Below, one piece after another: positions 43,681-56,076 of a stretch of 64,000 nucleotides of DNA. Where the stretch lies: contig JABSSW010000006.1 of the NCBI GenBank assembly GCA_018902385.1, positions 372,001 to 436,000 on the forward strand. Reading direction: 5' to 3'. Within the stretch, counting starts at the first letter, position 1. Each line of letters starts with the position of its first letter. The stretch is from Physcia stellaris. Its lineage: Eukaryota > Ascomycota > Lecanoromycetes > Caliciales > Physciaceae. The notes under the pieces were generated by a model. That model was not told the origin of the DNA. It saw only the letters and a program-made list of their open reading frames with translations, and did not search any database. Made by a program: the position numbers and the translations under genes.

Positions 43681-45340
43681 TCTACTATAATCGCCTCGCT
43701 GCTCTCCTGTGATGCTTGGATAGCCTGGCTTTGCCAGCGAAGGGTATCGCCACCGGTCGGAGTCAGGGCTAACGCGATATCTCGGACGTGCGCCTTGTCA
43801 GCAGAAGCTTATCCACTGGAAAGGGTCAAAGGTAATTACCACGCGGGCGAATGGAAGCTTGAGTAAAAGGAGTTGGGTGGACATTTGGTAACGCTTTATT
43901 TCTTTCAATGCTAACGTTCCTGGCCGGTATCGACGACGGGTGGCTATCATGTCTGGTCAGTCTAGCTTTCCAGAAGCTGAGGAAGGACTCTTACGGCCGA
44001 CATGTCTAGCACGCACTCTCCCACGCCCAGACGTCACGCCTCTCGTGGACCTCATGCCCCTCGGCGTCACGCCCCTCGTCGGTCTCATCCCCCTCGGCGG
44101 CATGTTCGCTGAGGTGTGGCAGGCGACGGTGATGGAAGGGCGGAGGCACTTGCCAAATCAGGCAGGTAAAGTGCTGTGTTGGCAGGGAGGAGTGTGTTGC
44201 AGGGGAGTAACAAGAAACTGGTAATTGGCCCATTAAGCGAGCTGCACGTGACTAGCCTTATATGCTTGGCATTCGGCCTTCTACAAAACCGCCTGTAGCA
44301 TCCTCCTAGATAGTCATAATCCACACACCTTACACCAGGAGCAATACGTTCGATAATTGACCCTATTGGGCCTCGATTGTGACCTTCTGCCACTGTGCTA
44401 ATTATCCTCTTTACTGACTGCGAAAATGGCTGGGCAACGAAAACTAGGGTTGATAGAGTTAGCCTTGAAGGCATTACGTCATTCTATCTCGCACGTTGAA
44501 AAAGCTACCAGAACCAACACCAATTATTGGGGTCACCGATGCAATGACTGCTAGCTAGGGAGCCAAACTGAGCAAGCGCATTCCCCTGTATCAACGTTCT
44601 GACTATGTGCTAGTGAGCCACTTTTCTTGCTGCTTATCCAGATGTCCTTCCAGATGTTACCTTAGGCAAGGTATTATTAGGCCTAGCTAACAATCCATCA
44701 TCGAGATTTTACCTCCTGCAGTGATATCATTTTCCGAATGGGGCTCGGTCCGCGATTGATATTGTAGTGTCTGTCTAGATCTACTGAGAGCTGTGTGCTT
44801 CGAAGGACTGAGGCCACAGAGAAACAGTCTGACCAAGAAGGACTTGGGCAGCATAGGTAAGTAGCAGCGAGAACACGTATCCTCGAGAAACCCCTTATCC
44901 AACTCATCTGACTATTTCCTCTGCCTCCGTGAATCGAACAGGCAGCGTATGTGTAATAGCGAGGATCACCAACGCACACCGAAACTAACCGGGAGACAGT
45001 CCTCTATTCCCAGCTACCAAAGGAGTCAAAGCAACGCAGTCTCGATCGGTATCCCCTTCTAAATCGTTCTTACAATATAGAGAACAATCCACCGAGTTCT
45101 TTACCAAGTCACTAGGGTGCTCCGAAGCTGAGTCTGAAACCGCTACTCGAGTTTCACCTCTCACGATAAGAAGTAAAGCCACAACCTCCGATAAGGTCAC
45201 GCCGAAGAGAACAAAACCACAGCCACTCGACACAAGCAATCCCGAAGAACAGGCAACTGGCAACCTTCACATAGCATCCTCGCCCCTTGCCAGGAAACCA
45301 ACGTCCTTCCCTACCTCTCTCGCTACAGGAAAATACTCTC
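43681..45340. other. No gene seen; small GC-rich tandem repeat
   Basis: About 1.65 kb. At ~44030-44105 there are imperfect repeats of a CTCATGCCCCTCGGCGTCAC-like word (about 36 bp). Otherwise nothing was recognised. Confidence 0.4.
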
Positions 45341-47360
45341 GCCATAGGTAGGATGTACCAAAAGATCAGAGCCTTCAAGGGCTTGAGAGATGAAAGGGAG
45401 GATCCCCAGGAATACATTGAAGATATTGAATGGGAGAATCGGAAAAACCCACTCAGGCAAAGAGCAGGCGGATTCGGACAAAGCCTTACAATTGCTGTTC
45501 CGTCAAAAATTTGAAAACGACGCTTATACTTGGTACAAGGACGATGTTGAGTCGGACATCAAGCAGAATTGGGCACAGCTAAAGGATACCTTTCTTTCAG
45601 AATATAAAATCACCGCAGAGAACGCTCCAGCGAAGAACTTCGAACTGAGAGTGAAGATATCACAGCTCAAGCAAGAGAAAAGGAAAAGCATTGCGGAATA
45701 CCTGAAGAGAGTTGAAGAGTTGACCAGAAAGATGACTAAAGACGAGATGGACGTAAACATGGTGATCCTGCGAGGCATGCGAGATCAACCTAAGCGAGAT
45801 CAGATTAATTTCGAACACAACAAGAATGCTGATTACGATTATAAGAACGTGAAGGAATTGATCAAAGCTGCCTATAGCGAGATAAGAAAGCCGGATCCAT
45901 TTGATCCTGTTTACAAGGATACTGCTGTGACTTTGTTATCTCACGGAACTCAAACCAACGAAGATCTGCGGCGTCAAGTACTGATCAACACGAATCAAGC
46001 TTTTCCTGCTATCCTGAATGGTTGCCGTAGCCTAAATATGTCAGCAAATCAAAATCAGCTAACCATAGGCGGTACGAGCACAAGCAACACTCAGGCAGCG
46101 AAGAAGGATATATCGCAGATCAAATGCTTTATTTATTAGCGGAGAGATGGGCCACTATGCGTCTTCGCACGATGGATCTGCTCCCAATACTTTTCCACAG
46201 CGCTCAGCTGTTACAGCCAACTCAGCTCTGCATACAGGCAACCCGGCTCAGACTCAACACTGGACTTCACATCAGTGGTCTAACTCTGCCCAACAACAAT
46301 ACACGGTGCTGAACCTCAAAATTCGGACCCCAAGCTAAAGGTTCCGATGCAGCTGCCTGTTATCCGAGACCTGCAGCGTGCTTGTTGCCTATCGGTAACA
46401 ACCTATGGACTCCAGCAATGGTTGCTCAAATCCCCAAAAATACAGCGAATCGATCCTCGGGCACACAATCAACCCAGCCTCCCTTGGGCGTCAGGAAATC
46501 CGGGTCCAAACAGTAGGATATCCTTAGAGCGACCAGAGCTGAATTACAAGAACAGCTAGATAAGCTTCAGACAGAAAAAGAGAACCTCTAACCAACGGCG
46601 GAAGACATTGTACTGGACGATACTAACGAGAAGCAAAACTTCCTCACTTACGATTCACCCTCTCCTCAGTCTCGACAGCGAATTTCGACTCACTTGGCCA
46701 AAGCTCCCTCCAACCGAATGTTGCATTGCTCCTCTCCAATCAGCCAAGGAGAGAGTTTACCGCCAACTCGTCTCAGTAAGTCAGGAAAGTCCAGGAATTA
46801 GTCTCAGTCAAGTCACTAAATCTGTCTGATCCCATTCGAAGTATTCTTGGCAAAACGAGGTTCGGCATCGAGGAGATCGTCAAGCTTCCACTCACCATGG
46901 AGGTCGGGCAATTCCTTGATAAATCGGATGTGGCTAGGCAAGAGTTAGCTTTAAACATGCAAAGGAGTCCATCGTTGAGCTGGTGAATCGACGCAAGCTT
47001 TCTGCCATGGATCCTCCCCCACCTTGTTTTATGACGGCGAGATATTTCTCGTGGAAGGTCTCCTGTATCTGGTCATAGACAAAGCTAGTCACATGTGTCG
47101 ACAATAAATGCAGGCGCTAATGAAATGGTTGGTCTGAAAGAAGGCGGCAGAAATCATGGGTTAACCAATACGAGTCAAGCAGCTCCTTCCCCAGCATCAC
47201 TAGTAATCGGACCTTCTTACCAACTCGTGGAGCAAGAATATTGCATGTCTCTTCTGTGGATCTTCAGGCTCCACTGGCTATTTCAGAACTTCATAACCCC
47301 GCAAAGCTGGCTATCTCACATCATGTCGGAGGAAAGGTGCTGGATATAAGTACAAATCAT
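45341..47360 (+). pseudogene. Ty3-like retrotransposon gag and protease-region relic
   Basis: Two overlapping frames hold the gag capsid domain: RAFKGLRDEREDPQEYIEDI (to ~45430), then from ~45445 NDAYTWYKDDVESDIKQNW, FLSEYKITAENAPAKNFELR, SIAEYLKRVEELTRKMTKDE and VILRGMRDQPKRDQINFE, to a stop at 46139. A knuckle remnant (CFI..GEMGHYASSH) spans a frame break near 46130. Further on, a LPLTMEVGQFLDKSDVARQE segment (~46880) and YLVIDKASHM (~47070, where a retroviral protease would have DTGAS) follow, with stops between. RT, RNase H and integrase are absent. The frame change at ~45440 makes it non-functional. Confidence 0.72.
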
Positions 47361-47589
47361 TGTATCGTCGAATTGTAAGTTCTCTCTACTCGCTATCCCA
47401 CGCCCTGGCAGGGCTCACCTTAAAACGTGAGTCAGACTAGCTAGACAGGGAAGTGCATCCTCTTGGAAGTTGAAATATTTTTATTGCCAGGTGACGATTC
47501 TGAAAATGTTGGTCAACACAAACAAGCGATTTATCGATATCTAAAATTTTACAAAGTATGCCGACCTGATACGTCTATGCCAAAATAAT

Positions 47590-48861
47590 ACCAGTGCTGC
47601 AATTTTCCATGATGTTTTCCTTTCCGCGCAGATGATCTGGTAAGATTGGAACATACGCCCCTCCAGCCTTGAGAATAGCAAGCAAGGCAAAAAGCATGTA
47701 GCTGTTCTTATCGAGGCAAATCGGTACGAGGGTGCCAGCCTACCCCGAAGTCGAATTCGTAGGCCAAGCTTGACGATTTCCCGTCAAGTTCATCGCCACT
47801 CAAGCGAGAGAAAATGTCTGACACCTTATCGATGCTGCTTCCGCGCAGCTCCGTGAGAAGCTCAAATGCGGTCCCAACAAGGAGCGAGAAGCATACATCG
47901 CGACTTCATCCACTAGAGCAGAGTCGTACCGGGCAGAGAGATTAACACCAGTTGCGGGAAAGTTACTTCGAGAACTAGCCCGTAAGGCTGGGGTAACTCT
48001 CGCTTGACGAGTTTGGAGCCTTCGACCCGTTCTTTTTGGATAAATCCTCTACAAAATCTCCATTTTGGATGATGAAGTTTCCGTGCCGACGGATGGTCGG
48101 GCTCGATCTATCTGATCATCTTGAGCCCAAGGAAACCGAAAGTTCAATGAGCTGAAACCCTAAAAGAGAATCCATTTTTCTGACAATCTCGACAGCTGGT
48201 ACAGTCAGCATCATGAGCCCTGCAACCTCCTGGGGACTAAGTGCAGCCATCGTGCGGCCAGAAACAACCATGCTACTGCACACACTCTCGCCGTCAGAGA
48301 CCGCGTTTTGGTGACGCGCAATGATAAGCGTCCAAGCGGCTCGAAGAAGAGCTGTTTGATCTGAACGCTAGAAATTTCTACTAGAAGCTCTTACAATAAG
48401 AGTACGTGAAGCTCGATCTATCAAAGACTTGTGATCGAGCGACTTTTCGGGTGGGAAGAAAGGCGCGTTCGCTCTAGCCAACAAGTCCTTTCACACTTTG
48501 ATCATGCCACTTTGGTCTAAACTCTCCAGAATCTCTATGCAGTGTTTCATTCCGAGGAGCTTTGACCTCGTTTTCTGGTAGCCTTTCGTATATATTTTCG
48601 CGAAATCGGGAAGGGTCAATCCAAGCGTGACATCATGGCAGAGAGCATGGTCGAGGAAAAGCACAGACTGTCGCACCGTTCATTCAGTAGAGTCCACTGC
48701 CCAAATTCTCCGTTTAAAGTCACTTCAGGTCGCTCAATGGCCTTCTCTTCGATATCAAGTATCCTCCACTGTAAATGCTGACGTGTAACAACTTGAAAAT
48801 ACTGAGTTCTTTCCTGGCGATCTGGAACTATACGTGTATGAAGAACCGGAAGTTGATACAC
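47590..48861 (-). pseudogene. Fragment of a non-ribosomal peptide synthetase (condensation plus adenylation start)
   Basis: Minus-strand segments in changing frames follow condensation-domain order: WRILDIEEKAIERPEVTLNG and FGQWTLLNE (~48700-48780), LDHALCHDVTLGLTLPDF (~48600-48660, at the place of the HHxxxDG motif), then ALRTAW-type and HQNAVSDGES, VVSGRTMAAL, GLMMLTVPAVE (~48190-48340). An adenylation domain start follows: VPICLDKNSYMLFALLAILK and AGGAYVPILPDH (47630-47730), core motif A2. No thiolation domain or later A motifs were seen. Many stops and frame changes mean it is long dead. It is bounded by the Ty3-like relic on the left and an LTR-element fragment on the right. Confidence 0.7.
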
Positions 48862-48939
48862 AGCTTCCCATGAGGCACAGGAAATGTGCGGACCTCATTA
48901 CCTGTCGATTGAGGGTTGCTCATGCTGATATTATCCCTA

Positions 48940-49357
48940 TGCTCCAAGATCATGATGTGATTTGCACTCTCGTCAATATCGCACTACTCAGGCAAAAGGT
49001 ACTTGATCCATGGTGTACCTTCTAGCCAATTCCAGGTACCAGTCTCCACGTCGATGCCTCACCTAATGGAGAGCCATGTCCAGAACGCTTCGGGCTCCTC
49101 GGTCGCAGGCCTTTTAAATCGATCTGACGTCATACCTGAGCCATGAATCTCGATTCGTTCGTTTCTGCAACCTTTGCATCGATGTATGGCCTAACCCTTC
49201 AGGAGCTACGTCATCGAAAAAGCTTGCTCGAAAGCTCCAGGCAATACGTCGTTGGGGGAGCTCTAGGATGCGCATCGCTGAGAAAGCTTGCACGGAAGCT
49301 CCAGGCTAATCTCGTTAGGATGTAAAGCAGAAGGCACAAGCGGTTGCTGTGAAAAAG
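48940..49357 (+). mobile_element. 3' internal part of a second zinc-finger LTR element
   Basis: Matches 56940-57396 of the complete element: shared GCACTCTCGTCAA..ATCGCACTACTCAG, ATCGATTCGTTCGTTTCTGCA-like and GGCACAAGCGGTTGCTGTGA words just before the LTR. The GGGGGAGCT motif occurs once (49254) and is decayed at other positions. The 5' part of this copy is missing, replaced by the NRPS relic. Confidence 0.7.
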
Positions 49358-49566
49358 TGTTGAAAGTACAGCCTCCGCAGATGCTCCGCAGCTGCTGCAA
49401 TCAGAATCATTATTATCCAGTTGTATGGACCGGCCAATTGGAACTATTCTAGAACTAGCGCCTTGACACCAGCACACTCCTTGTGCTCCCACCTGCATGT
49501 AACTTACAAGAAATAACGAGATTCAGAGCAATAGAATGGTAGTCACCCATAATACGTCTTTCAATA
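49358..49566 (+). repeat. LTR of the second zinc-finger element
   Basis: Starts TGTTGAAAGTACAGCCTCCG and ends TTTCAATA, colinear with the 197-bp LTRs at 54317 and 57397 but more diverged and ~12 bp longer. Only this one LTR was found for the copy, and no target duplication could be matched. Confidence 0.75.
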
Positions 49567-50588
49567 GTAAGCAAGAATTATGTGCCTTCAATAGGGAGAT
49601 ACCTAAGTTTCACTCGCGATGAAGGCTGCCGCGATCGCATGACCGTCACAAACCCGGCTGCGCGACCTACAAAGCTCATTCCTATTCGTTATTACTAAAT
49701 CCACGGTTTCGGGCTACGGGATTGACGATTACGTTTGTACAGGAGAGGGAGACGCCCCCCCAAAAGACTGGAAACAAAGGATGCGTAGTTAAAAGAGCAG
49801 AAGTTTTCGCGAAACTACATGTACTAAACCCCGGGACCCCGTGAATACATGGCGTTTATTTGCTAGCCGCCCGAGCCGCGACCGCATTCAGAAGCCTGCA
49901 AAACCTCCACCCCTTCTTCTCCATTGCATACCAATGCCTGGAGCAGCAATACGGTATCCTAGTTCAAGGCAGTATTTCTGGCACGGTTCAACCTCTCCAT
50001 ATCAACCCAAAGTAAGCCTCGTAAAGCGCGAGGAATAGTTACATCATGGACAGCAAAGGGCCGAAACCCGAAGTTAAACACCGCAGCAAGCGGAGAACCT
50101 TCAATCAGCACTCAGCGAACTTCAGTAGTACTTGACGTCGCCCCGTCAGGTGATTAAGGAGGCCAGAATACTCCTTCCGAAGGCCCAAACACGCCTTAGG
50201 ATCCAGTAGCAATGCGACAGTAATGCTCATAATTCAACCTACCACAATTAGAACCCACCGAACCCATGTGCATCATAACAGACGGTGTATCACAATTCCC
50301 CTCAACTCAAGCAAGCTCTGCGGAATACACACCCCATATGATTGAGGCAGATATCAAAGCACAAGCGAATATTGTCATTCAAAACGCCTCTGCGTCACGA
50401 ACAAATCTATCCTCTGCGATGGAGCCAATGTAACCAGTCGTTAATATCCAAGGACGGTCGCTCAATCCATCAACAACATCAGGCACAATGCGGAGGGAAA
50501 GGATTGAGGCAGAGAAGGACAGCAGGATGGTAGCAATACGACGCTGAAGGAGCGTATTAGGCGTCGCATCAACACAGCATGTGCTAGT
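49567..50588. other. No gene seen; retroelement-flanking sequence
   Basis: About 1 kb. No coding frame was accepted; the ORF at 49841-50038 looks like chance. Confidence 0.4.
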
Positions 50589-50752
50589 TACCTCTAGTGA
50601 GCCTGCTACAACGGTGTACCTCTAGTGAGCCTGCTACAACGGTGTACCTCTAGTGAGCCTGCTACAACGGTGTACCTCTAGTGAGCCTGCTACAACGGTG
50701 TACCTCTAGTGAGCCTGCTACAACGGTGTACCTCTAGTGAGCCTGCTACAAT
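50589..50752 (+). repeat. 28-bp minisatellite, about 5.9 units
   Basis: The unit TACCTCTAGTGAGCCTGCTA followed by CAACGGTG repeats at 50589, 50617, 50645, 50673, 50701 and 50729 with no difference between units until the last one ends in CTACAATGACC. Degenerate relatives of the unit lie at 21920-22000 (minus), in a related retroelement segment. Confidence 0.92.
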
Positions 50753-52170
50753 GACCATGTCAAATAATACAGCTTCGAGGAAGTGTACTCATTGATCAAG
50801 AGGCAAGAATAATCATTCAATGAAAAGGATGAAGTCTTGAAGAAGCAAGGCGTGAGACTTGGGAGTCGAAGGCCTCAGTGCTCTGCAGGCTTGCAACTGG
50901 GAAGACTTATTCTACTGCAATGCCCCTACTGCATCACTTCAATTCTTCCTGCCTGCTCCCATGCAGGAACCGATGTTTCTGAACGAGCAAGTGCCAAAGC
51001 TTTTGGAGGATCGAGTCTCGCTCGATGCAATGAAGAGATACCTCGCGCAACGCAGCGAGGGGCATACAACCAGTTGTTGCTGACCATCGCTGCAAGAAGC
51101 ACTGGCAGGACTATTTGGATGGTCTTCAATACGAGGTTTCCGCTCTCACTTCACAAAGTCACGAAGCTGTCACCGCGCCAGGTGCAATGGATCGGAGTTG
51201 TGCGACACAACTTCCGCATGGATATCAAGAGCAGAAACAACTCATCACTGCGTTCCGATTGAATGCCGGAAGCCGTGGATGCACAGAAGGGTGATACTTT
51301 GCATCGCTTGCAGAATACACCTCGCTTCCTAAGACCCTATAATTACACGATGCAAATGTGAGAGCCATGCGCGTCGCAGCATGCAAGTCTCAGGCAGAGG
51401 CTGAAGTCTCTACAGCTTCAGGTAATAGGGTCAAGGATGCCAGGGCCATGTTTGTACAGCATGCGACATTGTCTCGACGTTTCGCTTTGATGCAGGAAGA
51501 CCAGGATGTCTGTAAAGAGTCCTCGAACTCCGTGTCTATTCCAGAAATCGTACTCAGATAAAGGGGTCGTGCAACTCCGCATTGCTTCAGAAGTCCCTAC
51601 AACTGCGAGAGAGCAAAACAAGGGCCATGCTCGTCGCAGCATGTAAGTCTTGAGTATACACTGAACGTCTAGAACATCCTGAGACTGTCGTGCCAATAGC
51701 GGATCAACTGAGCAATTTGACCGACGTAAAAATAGTGACTGACGGAGCATAAGTATCTGGACGCTTTGATGAGCCGGCCACAGTACGTAACGCCACGGTA
51801 TCAGGACAGGCCTACTGTTACTGGCATGTCCTGCGATCGGGATCAGGGCTAGCAGGATTACGTGACTAGACTTTGGCACCTGCAAGCCCTACCTTTGGTT
51901 TTGAGCCACCATCTGTACATTCCTCTCCGGTTTTAGAACCCTCGTTTTATGACTACCGATATGCACGGCTGTGACTGTTCTTAAATTACACTCCTATTCA
52001 ATTCAATGAAGGGCTTGTACTTGTTGTATACGTCTCCTCTTCCAACCTCTAGTGGCCGTAGGAAGGCAATAGAGACTGAGTAGCATTTAATCGTGCTATC
52101 GAATTAGTCAACTAGGAGCTAGTATCTGACCTTCCATACTGTAAGATCAACTGCCCAATAGTACGACCTC
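50753..52170. other. Retroelement debris, no gene accepted
   Basis: 50760-50830 matches 21830-21930 (minus). A CGTCGCAGCATG.AAGTCT word recurs at ~51372 and ~51633, with a weaker form near 51450. The 155-codon minus frame at 51418-51885 overlaps these repeats and was not accepted as a gene. Confidence 0.45.
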
Positions 52171-52930
52171 ATGGCGAAATTATACATCATTGGCCGCCTT
52201 CCTACCTACCTGCACGGGATCCTTCTTCGATTACTGCACGAGCATCTCCCTTTCCTGCTTATTCACTCAACAATCTTCTCCAACAATTACAGGAGCACTC
52301 CTATCTACTCTATCTGCTCGGCAACTCCATTCATCGTTCACATAGACACCCCTCCATTACAGCCCTTTAGTCCTCAAGAGCGACCTGTGGAAACATACGC
52401 TTTTACACGCCGAATTGACGCGTCCTCTCCGCTCCTGTCCAGCAAACTCCTCGATTCTTTCAGTTTCGACATCTTCAGTCCGCCCGTCAGTCCGCCCGTC
52501 GTGGACTTCTCTATCTTCCCATCCCCTGATCCTATCGCCAGAGCTGCCGGCATTTCATCGCCTCTGGTTCCGAAACCTCTGTCCAGCTACAAAGAGCGAA
52601 TAGCGAGTCTGAAAACTTGGTGGCAAACCCATGAATGAGCTCAATCCAAAGCAGTCATGGCCGCAGCTGGCTTTTCCAGGTGGCAATCCAGATCCCAATT
52701 ACATGCGATGTTTGACCTGCTCGTTGAAGCTATACCCTGGATATTGTACTTCTGAAACGTTAAAGGAGCATCCTCAAAGGTCACCTTTTTGACCGCTCGC
52801 CTTACGAGTTCGGGATGAAGTCGGGTTGAAGAAAAAAGCCGCTGAAAAGAAGGCCGCTGAAGCTAAGACTCTTAAAAGACTCAAATCGTTGAGCTCATAC
52901 GGAGAGAGACTAGCGAGTCTGCACAAATGA
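52171..52930 (+). pseudogene. Zinc-finger gag-like relic of a related element
   Basis: An ATG at 52171 opens a 155-codon frame rich in Pro/Ser (SFDIFSPPVSPPVVDFSIFP), ending WWQTHE at 52638. One base shifted, MNELNPKQSWPQLAFPGGN leads to MRCLTCSLKLYPGYCTSETL and KEHPQR, a C2H2-like finger lacking its last His, and then another frame has a Lys/Ala-rich coiled coil (GLKKKAAEKKAAEAKTLKRL). The parts recall the 408-residue ORF of the complete element (finger, coiled coil, Ser/Pro linker) in another order. It ends where the AT-rich block starts. Confidence 0.45.
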
Positions 52931-52959
52931 TAGTGATCCGATTCAAAAAATATCATGAC

Positions 52960-54316
52960 GATCGCTGAATCTAGATGCAATGATTTCAATTTCAAGACAG
53001 AATATACTCATTGCTCATTAAAATTATTTGACTTAAAAAAATTGCTAAAAAAACATTTGCGAAAGTCATCTCAATGCTCGTTCGTTTTACAAATTCACAA
53101 AAAAACTTCAAAAATCATTAAACGAATCGAAATTCGAAAAGTTGAAAATTTCGAAACATATTTTTGTTGTTATTTAAATCAGTTATTTCGATTCAACGTT
53201 CGAATACAATAATTGAAAATTCGATTCAAAACATGAAACAGCAAATTTCTGTCAACATTTGCAAAATATTCAAATCAAATATCACGAAAAAAAATTATTT
53301 TCGTTATTTTCTGATTGCATTAAAAATTTTGTTTTCGTATAATATTTAACATTGAAATGTTTTTGTATCTAGTTAATATAATACATTAATTACAAAAAAA
53401 TTGATTTTATCAAAAAATTAATCAACAATCAACATCAATTGTAATCAACATTTTTTATTGAACAATGAAATCGAATTATCAATCGTTTATTATATTGTTG
53501 TTTCGAATTAAAATTCAAAACATCGTTTTTATTAAAAATTTAAACAAATGTTTGTTATTTGTTTATCAAAATCGTCGAATATTAATATACAAAAAACATT
53601 GTTAAATAATTTGTTTTTGAATTATTCATTTTCAATTCATTTACAAAATCAAAATCAAAATTTTTATTTATTATAATGAAACGAACGAATATAAATCGAA
53701 AAAAACATTTAAATTTAACATTAAACGTATTTCGTTAAATCATTGTTTTCAAAATTTTTGAAAATTTTAACATTGTAATGTTTGTTTTTATATTTTTTTC
53801 ATGTTTAGAATGCGATCGTTAAAAATGTAATTTTTCAATAAATTTTTGTACGAATTCATCGTCGTATCGAAATTTCAATATTTAATCGAATTTTGAAAAA
53901 AAATGTAATAAATAAATTTTTTATATGATTTATATCGTCGTGCGAAACACGATTTTTCATTTTTGTTTGTTTAAATTCGTTGTTTTTAATCGACAAAACG
54001 TCATGTAAACAATCAATTCTGATACGTTTTGAAATATTTCGATTTTTTCGAAACATAAATTTCAAAAACAAAACGAAATCGACGAAAAAATCATAAACGA
54101 ATGATTAAAAATTTTGATTATTGCATTTTTTGTTAAGTTTTTTTCAAAATTTTCGAATTCGATTGTTTTTTCGAATTAATTTATTTTTATTTTCTATGCG
54201 TTCGTTTATCAAAATTCATAAACGAAATTTTGTATGTAAAAATTAAAATCTTGATTTTCGAACAAGAAATTCATAAACGAAATTTGAAAAAAATTTATAA
54301 ACAAAACATTCACGAC
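52960..54316. repeat. AT-rich block left of the nested LTR element
   Basis: A sharp change in composition near 52960. Very high A+T with frequent TTCGAAA, AAATTCATAAACGAA and AAAATTT words, and no coding frame. It continues to the right of the LTR element, so the element was inserted into this block. Confidence 0.8.
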
Positions 54317-54513
54317 TGTTGAAAATACAGTCTCCGCAGATGTGCTGCAGTCAGGATCCAATTGATATAACCTGACGAAAGCAGGACTAGTGCTTCCTTG
54401 TTGGGACTAGTGCCTTGGCACCCGCACACTTCTTGTGCTCGCACTCCATGTATGTTACAAGAAAAACGAGATTTCAGAGCAATGAATGGTAGTCACCCAT
54501 GATTCTTTCAATA
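54317..54513 (+). repeat. Left LTR (197 bp)
   Basis: Runs from TGTTGAAAATACAG to TTTCAATA. It differs from the right LTR at 12 positions by eye, all transitions, with no indel. Confidence 0.92.
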
Positions 54514-54849
54514 GGTTATGAGAACCGGGTTAGCAGCTTTCGCTACATCTAGTACCAGCTACAGCAGCATGACAGCGCATGCCAGAGCAAGTAGTAACTA
54601 GCCGCCAGGCAGTACAGCAGAGATTGCAGTACTAACAGCAGTAACCAACTCCCGTGGAGTATCCAGTCTTGTCAGACCAGAAATCGACTCAGTTGCATTG
54701 GCAGCATTCAGTACCTTGGTACACCCTCAGTTACATCGGTAACACCTACCTACCTGACCCCCTACGAACCCTTCGAAACAGTCAGCTTTCGACTTACCTA
54801 CCCACCTTACGAATCCTTCGCGAATTCGCCTACCTATCACTCAGTCAGA

Positions 54850-56076
54850 ATGACGACTCGTACCTCCTTTGCGAGTCCCGCATCCTCCACCTCCGAATCA
54901 GCATCGCCGCCCGCTTTCCTTTCTTGGTCATCTCTTCTTTGCACCTGCATTTCAGTCAATGACATATCCGCGAATGAGTCAATAACGCAGAATCTTCGAT
55001 GCTTGTACGAGCAGCATCAACAGGGTCAAACCAGTCAAAAATGCGCTTGGTTCGTTCAAGCAAAGAGGGCACAAGAGAATTACCTGATGCGGAAGCATGA
55101 GTCGGAGGTCAAGAACAAGCTCAAGCAGGAAGCGAAGGAGTTGTTGAAACAACAGGAAGAAGCCCGTCTGGTCAAGAAACGGGCTGAAGGATATACGTGC
55201 AGGCGTTGCAAGCATTCGGCCAAATTCGATAGCAACACCAAGCTCCACGAGCATATCCGCACTCGGCATGCGAAGAAGCCGAAATCGCAGTCAATTGTTT
55301 CACCCCCTACGCCACCTGATTCGGTAACCTCCTCACCTCCTGCCTCACCGAAATTGGTAGCCATGTCACTAGCTACACCTCCTTCCGAAACCGCGTCAGA
55401 ATCCTTGTCGGCTGCAACACCAAGAAAGCCGATATCTTGGGCAGAAATCGCCTCACGGCCAATCACTGCACCGAAGCCCTCTCGTCTCCCGATTGCGACA
55501 CCCAAATCGGTGTGCAAATCCTCGGAGAATGCAAGCGTTGCTTGCCCGCCTACTCCACCTCGAGCACCTACACCATCGAGGCCTTATCTCACTGTGGACG
55601 ACCTGTTCCGCATGTTCGCTGGGAAGCCGAGTCCATTTGGCCTGCAGGCACGTCAAAACAAGCCGTTGTCTCCGCGTAGCTTCGGCAAATGCAGTCCCAA
55701 AAGCAAATGTGGCCCCACACAAAGCCGCATTACGTCATACTTCCATGCGGCGGCCTCACCTGCTTCGAAATCGGCCAAATCCGAAGCATCTGGGCCAACA
55801 CATGCCCGCGGAAGCGTTCCGCGCCAGTTTTCGGTCTCGCGGTGGCCCTCGGCCTCACCTACCTCTTTTTCTTCTCGATTTGCTTCGGTGCGCCCCTCTT
55901 TCTCGGCATTCTCGCGCCCACCTCCTGTTTGCAGGCATTGCCAAGGGCGTTCTGCCACCTATCGGCCTACCGGTTGGGCCATGCCAAATGCCTCCAGAGT
56001 TGGGAACAATGAGATACCCATGGGGCAGCGCTATTGGAGTTTTGCTCCTCCCCGCCCTACTTTGGGGGAGTATTGA
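54850..56076 (+). CDS. Retroelement-encoded C2H2 zinc-finger protein (408 residues)
   Basis: A single uninterrupted frame. The ATG at 54850 is supported by the degraded copy at 35712, which has the same upstream context (TCACTCAGTCAGA) and start. Residues ~65-112 are a Lys/Glu/Gln-rich coiled coil (HESEVKNKLKQEAKELLKQQ). Residues 117-140 form a C2H2 finger (CRRCKHSAKFDSNTKL then HEHIRTRH). The following ~200 residues are Ser/Pro/Thr-rich (SPPTPPDSVTSSPPASPKL), with a conserved-looking PYLTVDDLFRMFAGKPSPFG and SRITSYFHAAASP. The end has a second Cys pair (PVCRHCQG). By position it occupies the gag slot, but it does not resemble capsid or nucleocapsid. Possible roles are RNA packaging or targeting of the element; this is inference. 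Confidence 0.82.
   Translation: MTTRTSFASPASSTSESASPPAFLSWSSLLCTCISVNDISANESITQNLRCLYEQHQQGQTSQKCAWFVQAKRAQENYLMRKHESEVKNKLKQEAKELLKQQEEARLVKKRAEGYTCRRCKHSAKFDSNTKLHEHIRTRHAKKPKSQSIVSPPTPPDSVTSSPPASPKLVAMSLATPPSETASESLSAATPRKPISWAEIASRPITAPKPSRLPIATPKSVCKSSENASVACPPTPPRAPTPSRPYLTVDDLFRMFAGKPSPFGLQARQNKPLSPRSFGKCSPKSKCGPTQSRITSYFHAAASPASKSAKSEASGPTHARGSVPRQFSVSRWPSASPTSFSSRFASVRPSFSAFSRPPPVCRHCQGRSATYRPTGWAMPNASRVGNNEIPMGQRYWSFAPPRPTLGEY

Noticed and set aside
51418-51885. 155-codon minus-strand frame
   Set aside because: Overlaps internal direct repeats of retroelement debris, and the translation has no domain or relatives elsewhere in the window.
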